Source: Apricaphanius iberus
Taxonomy: Eukaryota; Chordata; Actinopteri; Cyprinodontiformes; Aphaniidae
Assembly (NCBI GenBank): GCA_028564705.1
Contig: JAPXFQ010002688.1
Location: forward strand, 1,736,001 to 1,800,000
Direction: 5' to 3'
DNA length: 64,000 bases
Shown piece by piece: positions 36,801-51,278 of the stretch; position 1 is the stretch's first letter, and every line of letters begins with the position of its first letter. The translations under genes were made by a program, and so were the position numbers. The notes beneath the pieces were generated by a model that did not search any database, was not told the origin of the DNA, and was given only the letters and a program-made list of their open reading frames with translations.

Positions 36801-39800
36801 CGCAGCTTTAACTTTGATTGTTATTTTGAAATTTTCTCTCATAATGACTCAGAGTTAACAAACTGCATAATAATCCACATATAAAGAATGTTAAAGGCAG
36901 GATCCAAAACTGAAAACAAATTGTGTGATAAAATAAGCATGATAGATGAAATGAAGTCTTCACGTCTGAGTTTGCATTAGAATGTATGTTGACGGCTGCA
37001 GCAGGTTCACTAATAAGACAAGTCTGCACATGGAAAGTAATTCCAGAGCTTGATTTTTTTTTTCAGTGTGTCTCATTTGCTTGGCCGAACTCATCTTTAC
37101 CTTGTGCTTTCTCGTTGCACTCAGCAGACTGCAGTTTAATGGTTTCCAATGACAGTGTAACATTTATATGATAATGGATCTATATTTTCACAGTACCTGG
37201 ATGTGTGTGCTGGTGTGGCACAAAAGACTGCATCAAACATATTATATATTAATCAACATGGTGCATATTTGTTTTTGATTGCAAGCAACAGGCATTTACC
37301 AGCCTTTTGTGCATTTAGTGATGCATGTGTGAGTGTGAGAAATGGCATTCTTGCATCACACATTTAGCTTTTGTACTGAGGGAGACCTTTGACTGAGAGC
37401 AGCTTTGTGAGGAACAACTGGGAGTCAAAGACTGGGGAACAAGTCAGAGCAGGTCACACCACATTAAGCATGCATACACACACACCTGGATACCTCTTAC
37501 AGACAGTACATAAAAATTAATGTTATGGGCCCAACATTATGAAAAAGCACATAAGGGCATTAGAACTTGACACTTTTTGCAGTAATGCGTTTTTATTCTA
37601 TCTTTGCCAAAAATAACACATTTCCATCCTGAGTCCACACGGAGCCAAACATCCTATCAGGAATTCTCTGGCTGCCTCTCAGTGAAAGGGTAAGGTCATG
37701 ACAGCAACAGGCAAGCCTGCTGAATGAATCCTCCCCTATATCACGCTGATTGTAGACATGATGTGGTGGAAGGGGAATGTGCTGCCTCACACCTACGAAT
37801 CAGTTAAAATTTACTCTCCTCATCCCTTCTACTTTATGCCCCTGCTCCTTTTTCTCTTGTTTCTCACTCGTTTTCATATATTTTCACGTTATAAAAAAAA
37901 CAAAATTTATTTGTATTTCACGTAATTTTTTCAATTTTTTCTTTTTGTGCATGTTCAGAGTCATTGACCTACTGGAAGGTAAAGCCCAAACCCAAATTCA
38001 AGCCTTTGACCGCTTAACTGGTTTTCTTTCAGTTTGATCCGTATTTGGCAGGATGATGCTGCTGTTACCATGTTTCACTGTGTTGATTGTGCATTTTTTG
38101 GTCTACAAGATTTTCGGTGCAGTTCTCAGGCAAACCTCTGAGGCGGTCACATGACAAATGGATTGATATTTGAACTAGCACGCTGTGGGTACATTACTTA
38201 CTAAGTAGCTGCTGATAGCCATTGATTGCTTTGAGTTTTATTTAAGGGCATCGGAATAAGGGGAGCTAAATGCAAATGCTCACCACACTTTCCAGAATTG
38301 TATTAGTACAGAAATATATTAAACTCATTTTTCCTCCAACATCTCAATTATGAAAGTGTACTTTCTTTAAAAATGTTTATGGATATTAGCGATGAGAGGG
38401 AAAATGTTTTAAAGGTTTACAAAATTACATTAATCTGACATGAAAAACATGGACGTTTGCACAAGTAGAATAACTATCTCTTAAGTAGAATAACTATCTA
38501 TTTTAGTAAACACAGCTACTGACTACTCCGAATGTGCATGTTTAAAATAAGGAGACAACTGAGCATTTGGTTTATCAGAACGGTGTGGTAGATATGGTTA
38601 CCTGCGTGTACAGGAACTGAAGGCTGTTCAGTTTCTTGTTTCACCACTGGCTGATTGTTTTTAATGGTCTTACCTTGACAAAGAAACAGAGACAGACTTT
38701 AGATTACTCATATAAATGTGGTTTCCACTTCATCTGAAACAAAGAAATATTTGTGGAATATTATTGCTGTCTATAGCTCAGGAGCACCACTTAAATTTGT
38801 ACTGATCTATCCGTCCAAAAATAGAAGGAGCCAAATCATGGACGGCAAACAATAACAGCCTCCTTTTGTTTCCTCAAAATGCGGAAACCGTGAAACAAAT
38901 CTGCCCCTATTGAAGCCTATACAAACAAACAAGGTCAGGGTGCACTTTAGTTCTTTTGATCATTTACAGCATGAAACACTTGGCACAAACTCAGGACTTT
39001 TCCCACCAAAGTTTTGTCTATGCCTTTTCCCCAATCTGCTCCACAACATGAAGGCTCCTTTGTTGTTGGGCTGTGCGTCGGAAAGGAATGTGACAAGGAT
39101 TTCTGAGGAAGGACAAAAGCACTCTGTCATTTGGAGAGAGCCCTGTAATATGACGGAGAGTGAGCGAGGGTTGGGGGGAGGAAGGATAGAACATCGGTAG
39201 AAGTTTTATATTTTCCTCTGAGGACTCATCCAGTAATTAGTTCATCACCTGAACAGCTGTTTCCTGAACCCAGATCAAGGCTCAGACAAACGCGCAGGTA
39301 CACGCAGATATTGACAGAATAATATTGAGTTTCAAAGCAAATGAATTAGGTATATGTACAACAATGTTAAAGTCATGTTAAAATCTGAATACATTAGTCT
39401 CATGTCAACAAAATATGCAACCGCATATGGTACACTGAAAAAGTATTGATGCTATTTGAATGTTTTCAAATTCTGTCACATTACAACGAGTCAAATCTGA
39501 AAACTGTGCACATTATGTGCACGTTATTCTGAGTCAATGCTTTGCTAGTTCATGTTTATCTGTAATACAAGCTGCAAGTATTTTGAGATAAATTGATTCT
39601 TGCTTTGAACATCCTACTACTTTTTATAAATAGCTCTTGTTCAGTCAGATTGGACAGAGAACATTTCTTAACATTAATTGTCCATTTACAAATTCAAATC
39701 TTAGACCAGTTACTATTTTATTTTATTTTTTAAATGTAGTCAACTCATGATTGACTGTATTAAGGAACTTTTTTTTTAGCATTACAAAAGTTAAAAGTGC

Positions 39801-42800
39801 TTAGATATTAACAATAAGATGCTAGCCGTGGATGAAGGGTCAAAGTTCAGCTGGAAGGTAAACACTTGCTCCCTTGACAAAAGTGTTTTACAGCCACTAA
39901 TAGTTATTTTTTTCTATACCTTCCTGGATTTAGCTTTTTCAACAATAATCAGTTTCACCAGCAATAAAGGCATTCCTACCCACAGCATAATCCTGCCACC
40001 ACCATAATTTACACTAGGAATGGTGGGTTCAGGATGATGTGTATTGTAGGTTTTGTGCCACGCATAGTATTATGCACATAGGCCATTTACATGTGACAGC
40101 ACAGGTCAGAATTTTTAGGTCTGTATTTGAACATTACATTATTTTAAATAATGCAATATTTGACTTGCACTTTAAAATTGTACAACGTTTTGTTGGTCAC
40201 TCACGTTAATAATACCTTGTTATACATCCTTTGTTGACAACGACAGAGGTTTCTATACATCTTTACAAGGTTTTCACACACTGTTGCTGGTATTTTGGCC
40301 CACTCCTTCATGCAGGTCTCCTCTAGAGCAGTAATGTTTTGGGGCTGTAGCTGGGTAACACTTACTTTCAACTCCCTCCAATGATTTTCTATGGGGGTGA
40401 GATCTGGAGACTGGCTAGGCCACTCCAGGAGCTTAAAATTCTTCTTTCGAAGCCACTCTTTCGTTTACTGGGCGGTGTGATTGGAGTCATTCTCATGCAG
40501 AAAGACCCTGCCATATTTAATTTTCAATGCCCTTGCTGATGGAAGTAGGTTTTTACTCAAAATGTCATGACACATGAGCCCATTCATTCTTTGTTTTACA
40601 TGGATCAGTTGTCCTGGTCCCTCTGCAGGAAAAAATAGCCGCAAAGCACGATGTCTCTACCCCATGCTTCACAGTAGATATGGTGTTTTCTTTCTCTTAA
40701 AAACACGACAAGTAGAGTTTTTACCAAAAACTTCTATTTTGGTTTCATCTGACCATATGACATTCTCCCAATCCTCTTCTGGATCGTTTTGGCCTCTCAT
40801 TTACACGACAACGGGGAGATAGGGGGTCGAAAACGCATCTTTTCGAAAACGGCTCCCAGAGTGGAGAAATCTGAAAACGCTGTGTGATTCGATGTCATGT
40901 ACACGCAAGTCGGAGATTTTGAAAACGATCATGTCACTACTAGCCGCCTACGGCCTTTCTGGACTTGCACATTCCGCCTTTCTTCAGAAAAAACAACAAT
41001 AGCGGATCCAGGTACGCTGTTACTGATGATGTAGCTTCTGAAGTTATTTGGTCTCTGTAAGCAATGCTAGAGATCTTGAGGCTTTTATGTTTTCGCCGGC
41101 GAAAATGCATACAGTATGTGCATTAAATAATAAATACGCCTTTCTTTAAGCGGAGGAAAACTAAAAGAAGTTTCTGGAAAAGACCAATTGTTCGTTAGCT
41201 TGATACTTTTCTTTTCTGGGTTGTGAGCAGGAAACCTTGGAATCCTACATCTCTATTTAGGGCGCTATACTAGTCACACTGCCATCTGAAGGCCGCACAT
41301 ATGCACTACATCGTTTTCAATCATGCCCCCCTTTCGTGTAAACACAGTGCGTTTTCACCCGCATATTCAAACAAAAACGGCAACGTTGTCGTGTGAAGCC
41401 TGCCTCAGTGTTCCCAGCCTGCTGCAGGTCTACAATTCTATTTCTGGAGTCCTTTGACAGCTCATTGGTGTTGGCCATAGAGAGGTTTGAAGTGTGATTG
41501 TTTGAGGTTGTCGACAGGTGTTTTTATACTGATAATGAGTTCATCAAGTGTCATTAATACCGGCAACCAGTGGAAGAGATAGGAACCTCTTACAGAAGAA
41601 CTTACAGGTCTGTGAGAGCCAGACATCTTTCTTGTTTGTAGGTGACCAAATACTTATTTTCCACCATAATTTGCAAATAAATTCTTTAAAATCAGACCAT
41701 GTATCAGACCATGGATTTTTTTCTCATTTTGTCTCCTATAGTTGAGGTTTACCTATGATGAAAATTACAGGTCTCTCTCATCTTTTTAAGGGGGGCAATT
41801 TACACAATAAGAGGCTGACTAAATACTTGTTTTGCCCCCATTGTTCTATCTAGCCTGCAAACCAATTCAATAAATTTAGATTTTTGAAAATAAATATTTC
41901 AGTGACTCAATTTAGTTACTGTAATCCATTATGTGGGTTACTTACAAATCCGGCTAATGAAAACACAACATTTCAATTAGTATATTACCTAAGGGCAATA
42001 AACATAAAAAATATAATGCAGAAATGAGGGCTAAATGAAAAGTATGTTTAATGTCTGCTTAAAGGTTATTATTTTCAAAAGGTACTTTTGATCTAAAATG
42101 AGCCTTGTAAGCATACACATTTAAATTTATTAAATTATGTCTCTATATTTAGCTATTACTATTAGTTGTAAATTGTAATTTATTATAAATGTTGTGTTTA
42201 TCTGAATGTAACGTCTTAATGATCTTTTGTGACAGGTTGAAAATAAAACCACATAACGTAATGACTAAATACTAGTTGGTATAATCGAAGAATAGCTGCT
42301 TTTTCAAAACTGTTAGGTATAATAATGTTTATTAAAAAAACGATGATTAAAAAGTCCATATGTCTCATTTGAGCACTTACTTTGTGAACACAGGGACATG
42401 GGAACCTGTTTGATGCGAGTTCCATTTCGACATGATGATACCTCCATCTGACACTGGTTCTGGTAGAGCTGCCCGTCTGACCCACAAACGGGCTCCTCGT
42501 CATAGCCACAGTCCCTGTAGCACATGCAGCGCTCGATCTGCTCCTGCTCCATGCAGCCTAATACATTGTTACACTGGTTTGCCTGCACAAAACCTGAAGG
42601 AACAGGTTCTACTTAGATGGCTGAAAAACAACTAAAGTTTGTGCAAGCCGTTATTAACTGGTTACGTTTCCCACCTGTCCACTGATTTGTTGAACTCTCC
42701 ACCTCATTGCAGGTTGGTCCATCACATAGCTCCCGTGCAAGAAGGCTGCTCTCACTAACATTGTAGAACCTGGTGGCTTCAAAAGCTGCATTAAAAACAA

Positions 42801-45800
42801 AAAAGTAACACCACAACTGCAACATTGAAACATAAAATAATCAAAGCTTGGCAATAAAAAATGAGCCTAGTCATCACAAGAAGAAAGTTAGTTCTCCTGG
42901 GGTCTCATTTATTGAGTAGAATCTTTGCTACAACTGTATAAGCTCAGAAAAAAAATATTTACTTTCGCAAAGTAAATTTCAAAACCATAACACTTTGCGC
43001 ACACACAATTGTACGTAATTTCCCCTTATAAATCACGCTCTCCCTAGAAATATGCTTAGATTATTTTGGATACTATTCCACTTCCTACAAACCCACTTTC
43101 TGCCATGAACAGTCAATGCAACGTTTCTAGTGAATATTATGCATGACTTAAGCCGACCGGTAGAGGCGGTTTAATGGGTAAACCAGGCAACCAAGAGGCA
43201 GAGAAATGCATTCCACTGAGACTGAAATCTACGTCTTTAGGTGTAACGTAGAGGCATTGAAAACAATCATTCAAAGTGTATCTACATAGAGATTTACCCA
43301 GCTAAAAGGTAACCAGAGTGCTTCCGAATAAAAGACAAAAATATAGTTAATAGCAATCAACTATTATCAATGAGAAAATGTGTAACAAGACGATACGAGT
43401 TTAATCCTCACTGTTTCCAAGAGAAAACATTATAGAAAAGCTACACTTTCAGACTTCGTGTGAGTGCGAAGCTCACACATGAAGTCTGAAAGTGTAGCTT
43501 AAATTCACAATTTTGCCATCTCAACAGGTACACTACCAGTCTCCTCCATGTCCAAATATGTGCGTGAGCAAGGTCCTTAGTCCTTAGTGTCCTTAAAGTT
43601 GCACACATTTTTACATTAATTTTCTATAAATCCTAAACTTGGCGTAGATATTGACTTGTGCAGGTTTTAGACCTCTTTTTGTGCATAAGCAAGCTTTACA
43701 AATGAGACCCCTGGTCTTTAAAACTTTACGGAGCAGCACCTAAAAAAATTCTTCAAAGGCATACCTGGTTCATAGTAGTCATAGATCTTGACTGGAACTG
43801 GTGCTGTTTTGCCCACAATGTAATCCCTGATCGCTTGGAAGGTCACACATGTCATACACTGACTGGGAATCTAAGATAAAAAAGTAATACTTATATACAC
43901 ACAGGAGCACGGGTGCAAAAATACATACTTGAAATTTCACACATCTCAAAGTCATTCAAATTTTTCATCAGCTCATAACTTTAATTCTACGTACCTCATC
44001 AAAGTAGAACAATACTTTTCTGCCATTTAGCTCGTATCTCTTGAGCCCCACTCTTTTATCCATCATCAGCTATAGAGAGGGACAGAAACACAAGCAAAAT
44101 TTGGGTCAGTTTTGAAACATAACTGCAATTTTTATCAAGAATCTACAAAAAGTATTTTTACGCTGAGGGGGATTTGAAATTAATTAATTAATTTATTTAT
44201 CATAATGCTAAACCTTGTAAGAAGTATATACGGCTTTTAAAAAATAAGACAGATTCACAGAGTATCACAGATCTGCCACCATACAGAACCACTTTCTTTT
44301 ACAGCAAACCGACCGGGGGGTTTGTTTTTGAAAAACTTAATTGACCAAAGCCCACAGTACCAGCTAAAGTCCCAGTGGAGTTTTGCATAATGTACCGCAC
44401 ACATTTACAATGAATATGGTAGGACAGCAAAGGGCTTAAGATGTAGCAAAAAATATGTGTGAATCCGCTGATTTTGTGACATACTATAATATTCAAAGGA
44501 CGTTTTTTTGTTTTTTTACTTCCACTGAATTAGTGTGCATAGGTTAAAGTAGGATTTTAATTTTCTTTTTTTATTTCTATGTTTTCTAAGGCTTTTTACA
44601 CATCATTATCAGGGTTACCAATGTATGTGCTGCTGTATGTTTACAAAATCAATTTGGAACAGTAGCAAATTGATTGTTTTAACAGACGTTTTCCTGTTTC
44701 TAAACTTACTCTGAAACAAAATATCTAAAAGGAAATTCTTTAACTTTTTTAATTTTTCGAGAGTGTTAAGAAGCTCTGAACCTAAGAAAAAAAATATAGG
44801 AACTGGTTTAGGCTTATGGTGGATACGGTTTTCTGAGATCCTTTTATGAAGCTTTACAATACATTTTTGTAACGCCTAATGAAAAGTGTTGTATAGGTAG
44901 CAAGAAACAGTAAACAGCAAGAAAAAGCCAAAAATGTCAGCAAAACGTATTACTTGTCTTGTCTATAAATGTTTCAAACTCACAAAATTTGATTTTCTAA
45001 TCTCGCAACTTCAAAATTGTCAAAGAGAGAAGCATAGGGGCATTAAAAAAAATAAGTTAAGTAGCCATCTCTGGTTTTGTGTGGTTTAGGTGCAAAAAAA
45101 TCGAAACTTATAAAAGTCATAGTTAAAGATACTGATGGTAATCAGCATCACAGCAAACGGGACAGCTCCATCAAACACCATCCTAGTGCTACTTCTCCCA
45201 CAGAAGTAAATATATTTTGTGAGAATAAATTATATACATACATAGGCAAAGCTTTAAGATTAACATGGGAATTATGAAAATCTACATGTCTCATCACTAT
45301 ACAAACAAGCAGTCAGAGTCTTGATCTGCAACTCGAGTTGCTTCATGGGAAAAAACAGAAAGGCAACTGCAAGCACTCTACACAGAAAAAGACTGGTAAC
45401 TAAAAAGAGTAATGAACCCACTATTGTGAATCTGTGTGAAAATAAAAATAAAAACCATAAGTTTATCACCCCACAGTGAAATTTTGAATATGTCAAAGGT
45501 GGCAGTCTTGGGACAGTGGGAGGTTTATGAGGTGCTCACCTGGAGCTGGCGCCACAGACACACATGCAGACACATCAACACTCAATTAGCCTCTGAAAAA
45601 GCATTGTTTGTCTATATAGCAAACACAAACTGCTTGTGAACTTCCTCAGCTCATACTACACCCACAGCGTCCTCTAAGTTGTTAATCATAGCTCATTATA
45701 TTAGGGTGACAGGAGCTCCAACCAGTTACTTGACTAATCATTTATGTCCAGAGCACCTATGAAATAACAAGACCAGGCCAAGATGAAGCCAGGGTTGCCA

Positions 45801-48800
45801 CTGTAAACTTGAGGAATGTGAATGGCAGTCAGGCAGGCAGCAGTAAAACCCTAGGGAGGCCAGCAGGGGTTTAAACTCTGGTTGTTAGGCACCACAACTC
45901 AGGTCAGCTTCCAGTGACATACTTGACAGCATGCTGTGTGTGTGTATGTGTGCATGTTTTACATCGCTCCAGGTAGCCACAGAGGTGGCACTGTAGTAAT
46001 AGAAGACTGCAGACTGAGGCCCCATTAAAGCCCAGTAATGACAGACATGCTTCTGATGGGTAACAAGGGAGCTGACCTGGATTCAGCCCAAAATGTTACT
46101 TCATAGTAGCTGCCACCTTTGCATTTATGGGCATTCCTCAATATACCATGCAACTAATGTATAATAATGCTTTAATTTACTCCTTCCTGCTCAAGGAAAA
46201 ACAGAGAAAATGTGTCATTAATATGTTATTGCCTCCAACTTGTTTTATGCTGCTTTTTCACATTAAGAAGATAATACAGAGTACAATTCATAGCTACTCT
46301 ATGTGTATATATTGTACTGTATGTCCGTAAGCTGTTGGTATGATTGTAACCACTTAATTTAGATGTTTAGAAAAAAGTTGGAATATTTTTTGTTGCCTTT
46401 GGAGGACTGCCCTCTTCCTTTCCCATTGGCCTTTCCGTTGGTAGAGAACTTGTTCCAATGTGGATAATAATCCTCTTACTAGCTTCAGCAGCATCTTCAT
46501 AATATACACAATATATTGTTGGGTTTTTATTGGCCATGGTTTGTGACAGTGAGAACAGAAATGTATGTTTTTTGTTTTTGTTTTTTCCAGCGTATGGACC
46601 CAACTTAAAGTCTTTCACTCTGAGCAACAACTACAAGTAGGGTGTAAAGGGTGAACATATTTTGGTGAGTAAAATACATACCCTCTCCAGGCTTTCAATA
46701 TCTGCTCTGAAACCAGAAATCATGGGAACTTCTATGACTGCCATATTGGATGAGCCTGAATGGAGCCACCTTCACCAGAAGATTAGAAAAACAATGAAAA
46801 AAAAATTTTTCTCTCACCACCAGCTCTGTACATGCAAACAAAGTGAGTCTCTACCTAGCGCACACTTCTAAAGAGATGCGGAAGTTCAGTTTGTCCTGGT
46901 GGGACACCGGGTCGTCATCATCGACAGGAGCCCGACGCTTTCGACTGAGTTCAGAGCGGTTGTTGGCTCGGCTCCGGGAACGTGATGAAGAGTATTTGGA
47001 AGTAGAGGATGAAGGTTGCAGGCGTCGCTCTTGTAAAGGCTCTATCAGATCTACCTTGAGTTGAAAAGCTGGCTTTGCCACTGGATCAAGTACGTTATAA
47101 GACACGACAATCTACAGGCAACACATAAAAGAAGAAAAACGTCATACTCTAATGAAATCTTTATAAATAAGAATTTAATGTTTTTTTTATGATTCCCACA
47201 GAGCCATGCTTAGGTATTCATTCCCTTGAACTTTTTCACATTATGTAATGTTGAGTCCAACCTGAAGAGCAATAAACACACAGAAAATTCTGTGTCAATA
47301 GGCATTTTTTCATCAGAACAAGCAGAAATCAATAGTTGGGTCCCCCAGGGTTCCATCCTGGGGCCTCTTTTCAGTATCTACATATATCTACCAACTGACA
47401 CAAATTATGACATCCAGTAAGATTAGTTACCATTACTTTGCAGATGACACTCAGCTTTACATTACTATGTTACCAGGTTACTTTAAATTCTTCCAAATCT
47501 AAACAAATGTATTGAGTAAATCAATACCTTGATGTCCCATAATTTTCTCCAACTGAACAGAAACAAAAATGAAGTAATTATCTTTAGACCTAAAGAGGAC
47601 CAATCAAGAGTCAGCACACAGGTTCAGTTAATATAGCTAGAAACTACTAACCAGGCGCAAAATCTAGGTGTAATAGTGGACTCAGACCTAGACCTCCAGG
47701 GTCACATAAAAGCAATAACAAGGTCAGCCTTCATCATCTGAAGAACATTTCTAGCATTAAAGGACTAATGTCACAACTGGACCTTGAAAAACTCAACCAT
47801 GCATTTATCTCTAGTCGGTTTAATTAATGCAAATGCATCCTCACAGGTCTGCCTAAAAAGTCAATCAGACAACTGCCCCTGATTCAGAACGCTGCTCCTC
47901 ACATCCTAGGTATAAACCAGGAAAGTAAAACACTCGACCTCAGTTCTAAAGTCCTTACACCTGCTCCCTGTAACTCAGAAAATAGACTTCAAAATACCCC
48001 TACTGGTTTATATATTCAATAAATGGCTTAGCCCCGAAATATGTTGAAGCCCTGTTATCACTATGCCAATCACCCAGACCACTTGGGTCCTCCAACTATA
48101 GTCTACTAATCATCCCTAGAATCAGAACCAAATGCGGAGAAGCAGCTTTCAGTTTCTATGCTCCCTTTATCTGGAACAAACTTCATTATGACTGCAAAAC
48201 TGCTGAAACACTGAGCTTCTTTAAATTAAAAGTTAAAACTCATCTGTTCAGAGTTGTATTTGAGCAAACAATGAACCTTAAATGCTGTTTTTTTCTCCAT
48301 TCTTAATTGCTGTTTTTACTGTCCATGCTTTTGTCATATGATTTATTTGTTTCTTTATCACTGAATCATACTTTATTTATTGCCAAAAAGGGGAAATTCA
48401 ATTAAGGGGAAATTCAATTTAAATCAATGGAAATCATGTAAATCACCTTGAATTACCTTGCTGTTGAAAGTGTGATATACAAAATACAATTGTCTTGCCT
48501 TAAAACCACAAACATGTACTGTAAGAATGTCCCAATCAAGATCAGATCGGACTGATATTGTCGCATTTTTCAGAGATCGGCTATAATGGCTGATGAGTCG
48601 TGCCGATCTTTATGAAAGTACCTCCTAGTTACGTTTGACAGTGATTGCACAATAATTCAAACCTCTGTAGTGGTGCAAACAAAGACTCTTAATTATCACA
48701 AATCAGCATAGCAGATTAAACACAGTTCAAATATGGATAAACTTCAACAAATAGGCTTAACAGTACTTTAAACCTGTGGTTTCCAAACTTTCCAGGTTCT

Positions 48801-51196
48801 GACCCACAAAATAAAAATTTAAGAGGCCCCAAATCTTGTTGGAATATACCAGCATTTTTTCTTAGGTTGGTCACTTAAAATGGTGACATAACCAAGATCA
48901 ACAGTTGATATATCGACCACTATATGCTGCTTTTATTAATTCACGTCCAGTTTTTCATCTTTGATTTATAAAATGGAGATGTCTGGTGACTGCCATTTCT
49001 GATATTGACATTATTTTCTCAAAAGAATACCTGGACCCCACACTTATGTTTGTGAACCGTTTGTTATTTCAGTTTTACATATTTCAATACTAAAGGCAAA
49101 ATATTGGATCGGGGCTCGAAATCGGATTGGATTTGAGGTTAAAAGATCGGAGCGGAGGTCCAAAATGCTGATCTGGACATCCCTAATATACTGTAGGTAG
49201 TTTAAAATAATTTTGTTCATCTAAATCTAAATGTATGGTCTACACGTGAATTCAGCCTGCTGTATAAACAGATGTTGGACCATATTTCCAATTTGACCCA
49301 GAAGTCTCTTGGGGCATAGTCATCTAGAGACCACAGTGTTCTTTGCAAAATAGGTCTAACTCAGTAAGTTTGGATGGAGATTGTCTGTAAACAGCTATTT
49401 TTATATTTATTTTCAACTGGATTTAGTTCAGGAGTATAACTTTGCTTTTCTGTTACATAGATATTCTATAAGCCAGACCACTCCACTGTAATTTAAAGTA
49501 GTCTACCAGGAGGGCCTATGATTATTTCTAGCCATCTAACCATAAAGTGCACACCTGTTATAGAAATAATCCCACAACATGATACTGCCAATGCAGTCTT
49601 TCGCTGTGGGGATGGTGTGTTCAGGGCAGGCCAATATAGAATTTTCTGTCCGACATGGTATTTTGTAGGCCATAAAATTCAGATCTGGTCTCCTCTTATT
49701 GGAAAATCTTGTTTCTCATGGCTTGGGACAAATAGGATTTTTTATGGATTTCTTTTGGCTGAAAAAAAAAGCTATATGTGTAGAGTGCATGACTAATAGT
49801 TGTCCTTCATCTTATCCCATCATGAATAACAGTGTGTAGTTCAGAAATGTTTTTTAAATTACTAAATAATATTCCCGACAGTCTGCTTAAAAAAACATTC
49901 ACAGATGGGGATTCTTTGATTGCCTTGCTCATGTATTAATTATGGCCCAGATGCTGCTTGCCTAAGGAGCTGTCAGAGAGGTTGTGTTGATGCATTAAGA
50001 AGTTGGGATCGTGTGAAATTTTTGTTAAAGAAAACTGTGAAGGAAAAGAAATCTGAAAAACATAAAGCAATTTGGTGAAATAACGTGCAGTAAGTGAAAT
50101 ACATTTCTGGGAAAATGTTTGTCAATGCAGAGTATTTAATTTGTGAACAATTATTTAAACATCGATGATGAGTATTGATGATGATGAGTAATAGAAGGTA
50201 ACTCACTAACGATATAATCTATGAAACAACAACAACAAAAAAAGCAACTCAGAGTTTAATTGTCTTGCATTATCTTTCTGCATCAGCATTTGACACACCT
50301 CTATTTTTGGCAAATCATCGTGAGCCATAGCATTAGAGCTTAATTTTGGGTATTTTTCCAAGAGAGCAAACAGGCATTTACACAAGCTTGAGTGTGTCTA
50401 ATACCTGCATGAGGCAGCAGCCTTCACCTTTAGCGCTGACAAAAAGCCCTGTGGGAATACTTGGTATCTACAAGAAAAAAAAGGAGAAACAAAGAGAATC
50501 AGAGGGGGCAGGGAGAGGTGACTGAGCCATTTATCATGGGAATGAATGCTGTAGGCTGCTGCACTGCTCCCTGGCTACTTACCAGCAGTCCTAAATTGCC
50601 CCTAATTAAGTTGACACTCCTAATCATAACAGAAAAAAACATGCCTCTAAAATATGGCAAAGGACTTGCTTAGATTCCCACCTGAAAGAAGATCTAGCAA
50701 GCAGAGAGATGCTTTTCACTGTCAAGCTTTTTTATTGTATGGGTAAACAGGTAAATAAAGCACAGATACTTAATCAAGTAACTAAAAAGATGCTTTAGAA
50801 AAATCCATCTGGGGTTTTGAAAGAATTTGAGTGTTTGTATATATATATATATATTATTTTTTTTATTTTATTTTACACATGTACATGCAGTACAGACCAA
50901 AAGTTTGGACACACCTTCTCATTCAGTGCGTTTTCTTTATTTTCATGAATATTTACATTATAGATTGAAGACAAAAGGGCCAACAAGTACTAAGAACCTC
51001 TGGGAACTCCTTCAAGATTGTTGGAAAACCATGTCGATTTTCAGTTGAAGCTCAAGAGAATACAAAGCAGTAATCAGAGCAAAGGGTGGCTACTTTTAGG
51101 AATCTAAAATATAACACATGCATTCAGTGATTTCACCCTTTTTGTTTATATACATACAATAATTCCATACATCATGTGTTATATATATCATTATTG

Positions 51197-51278
<82 letters not shown>

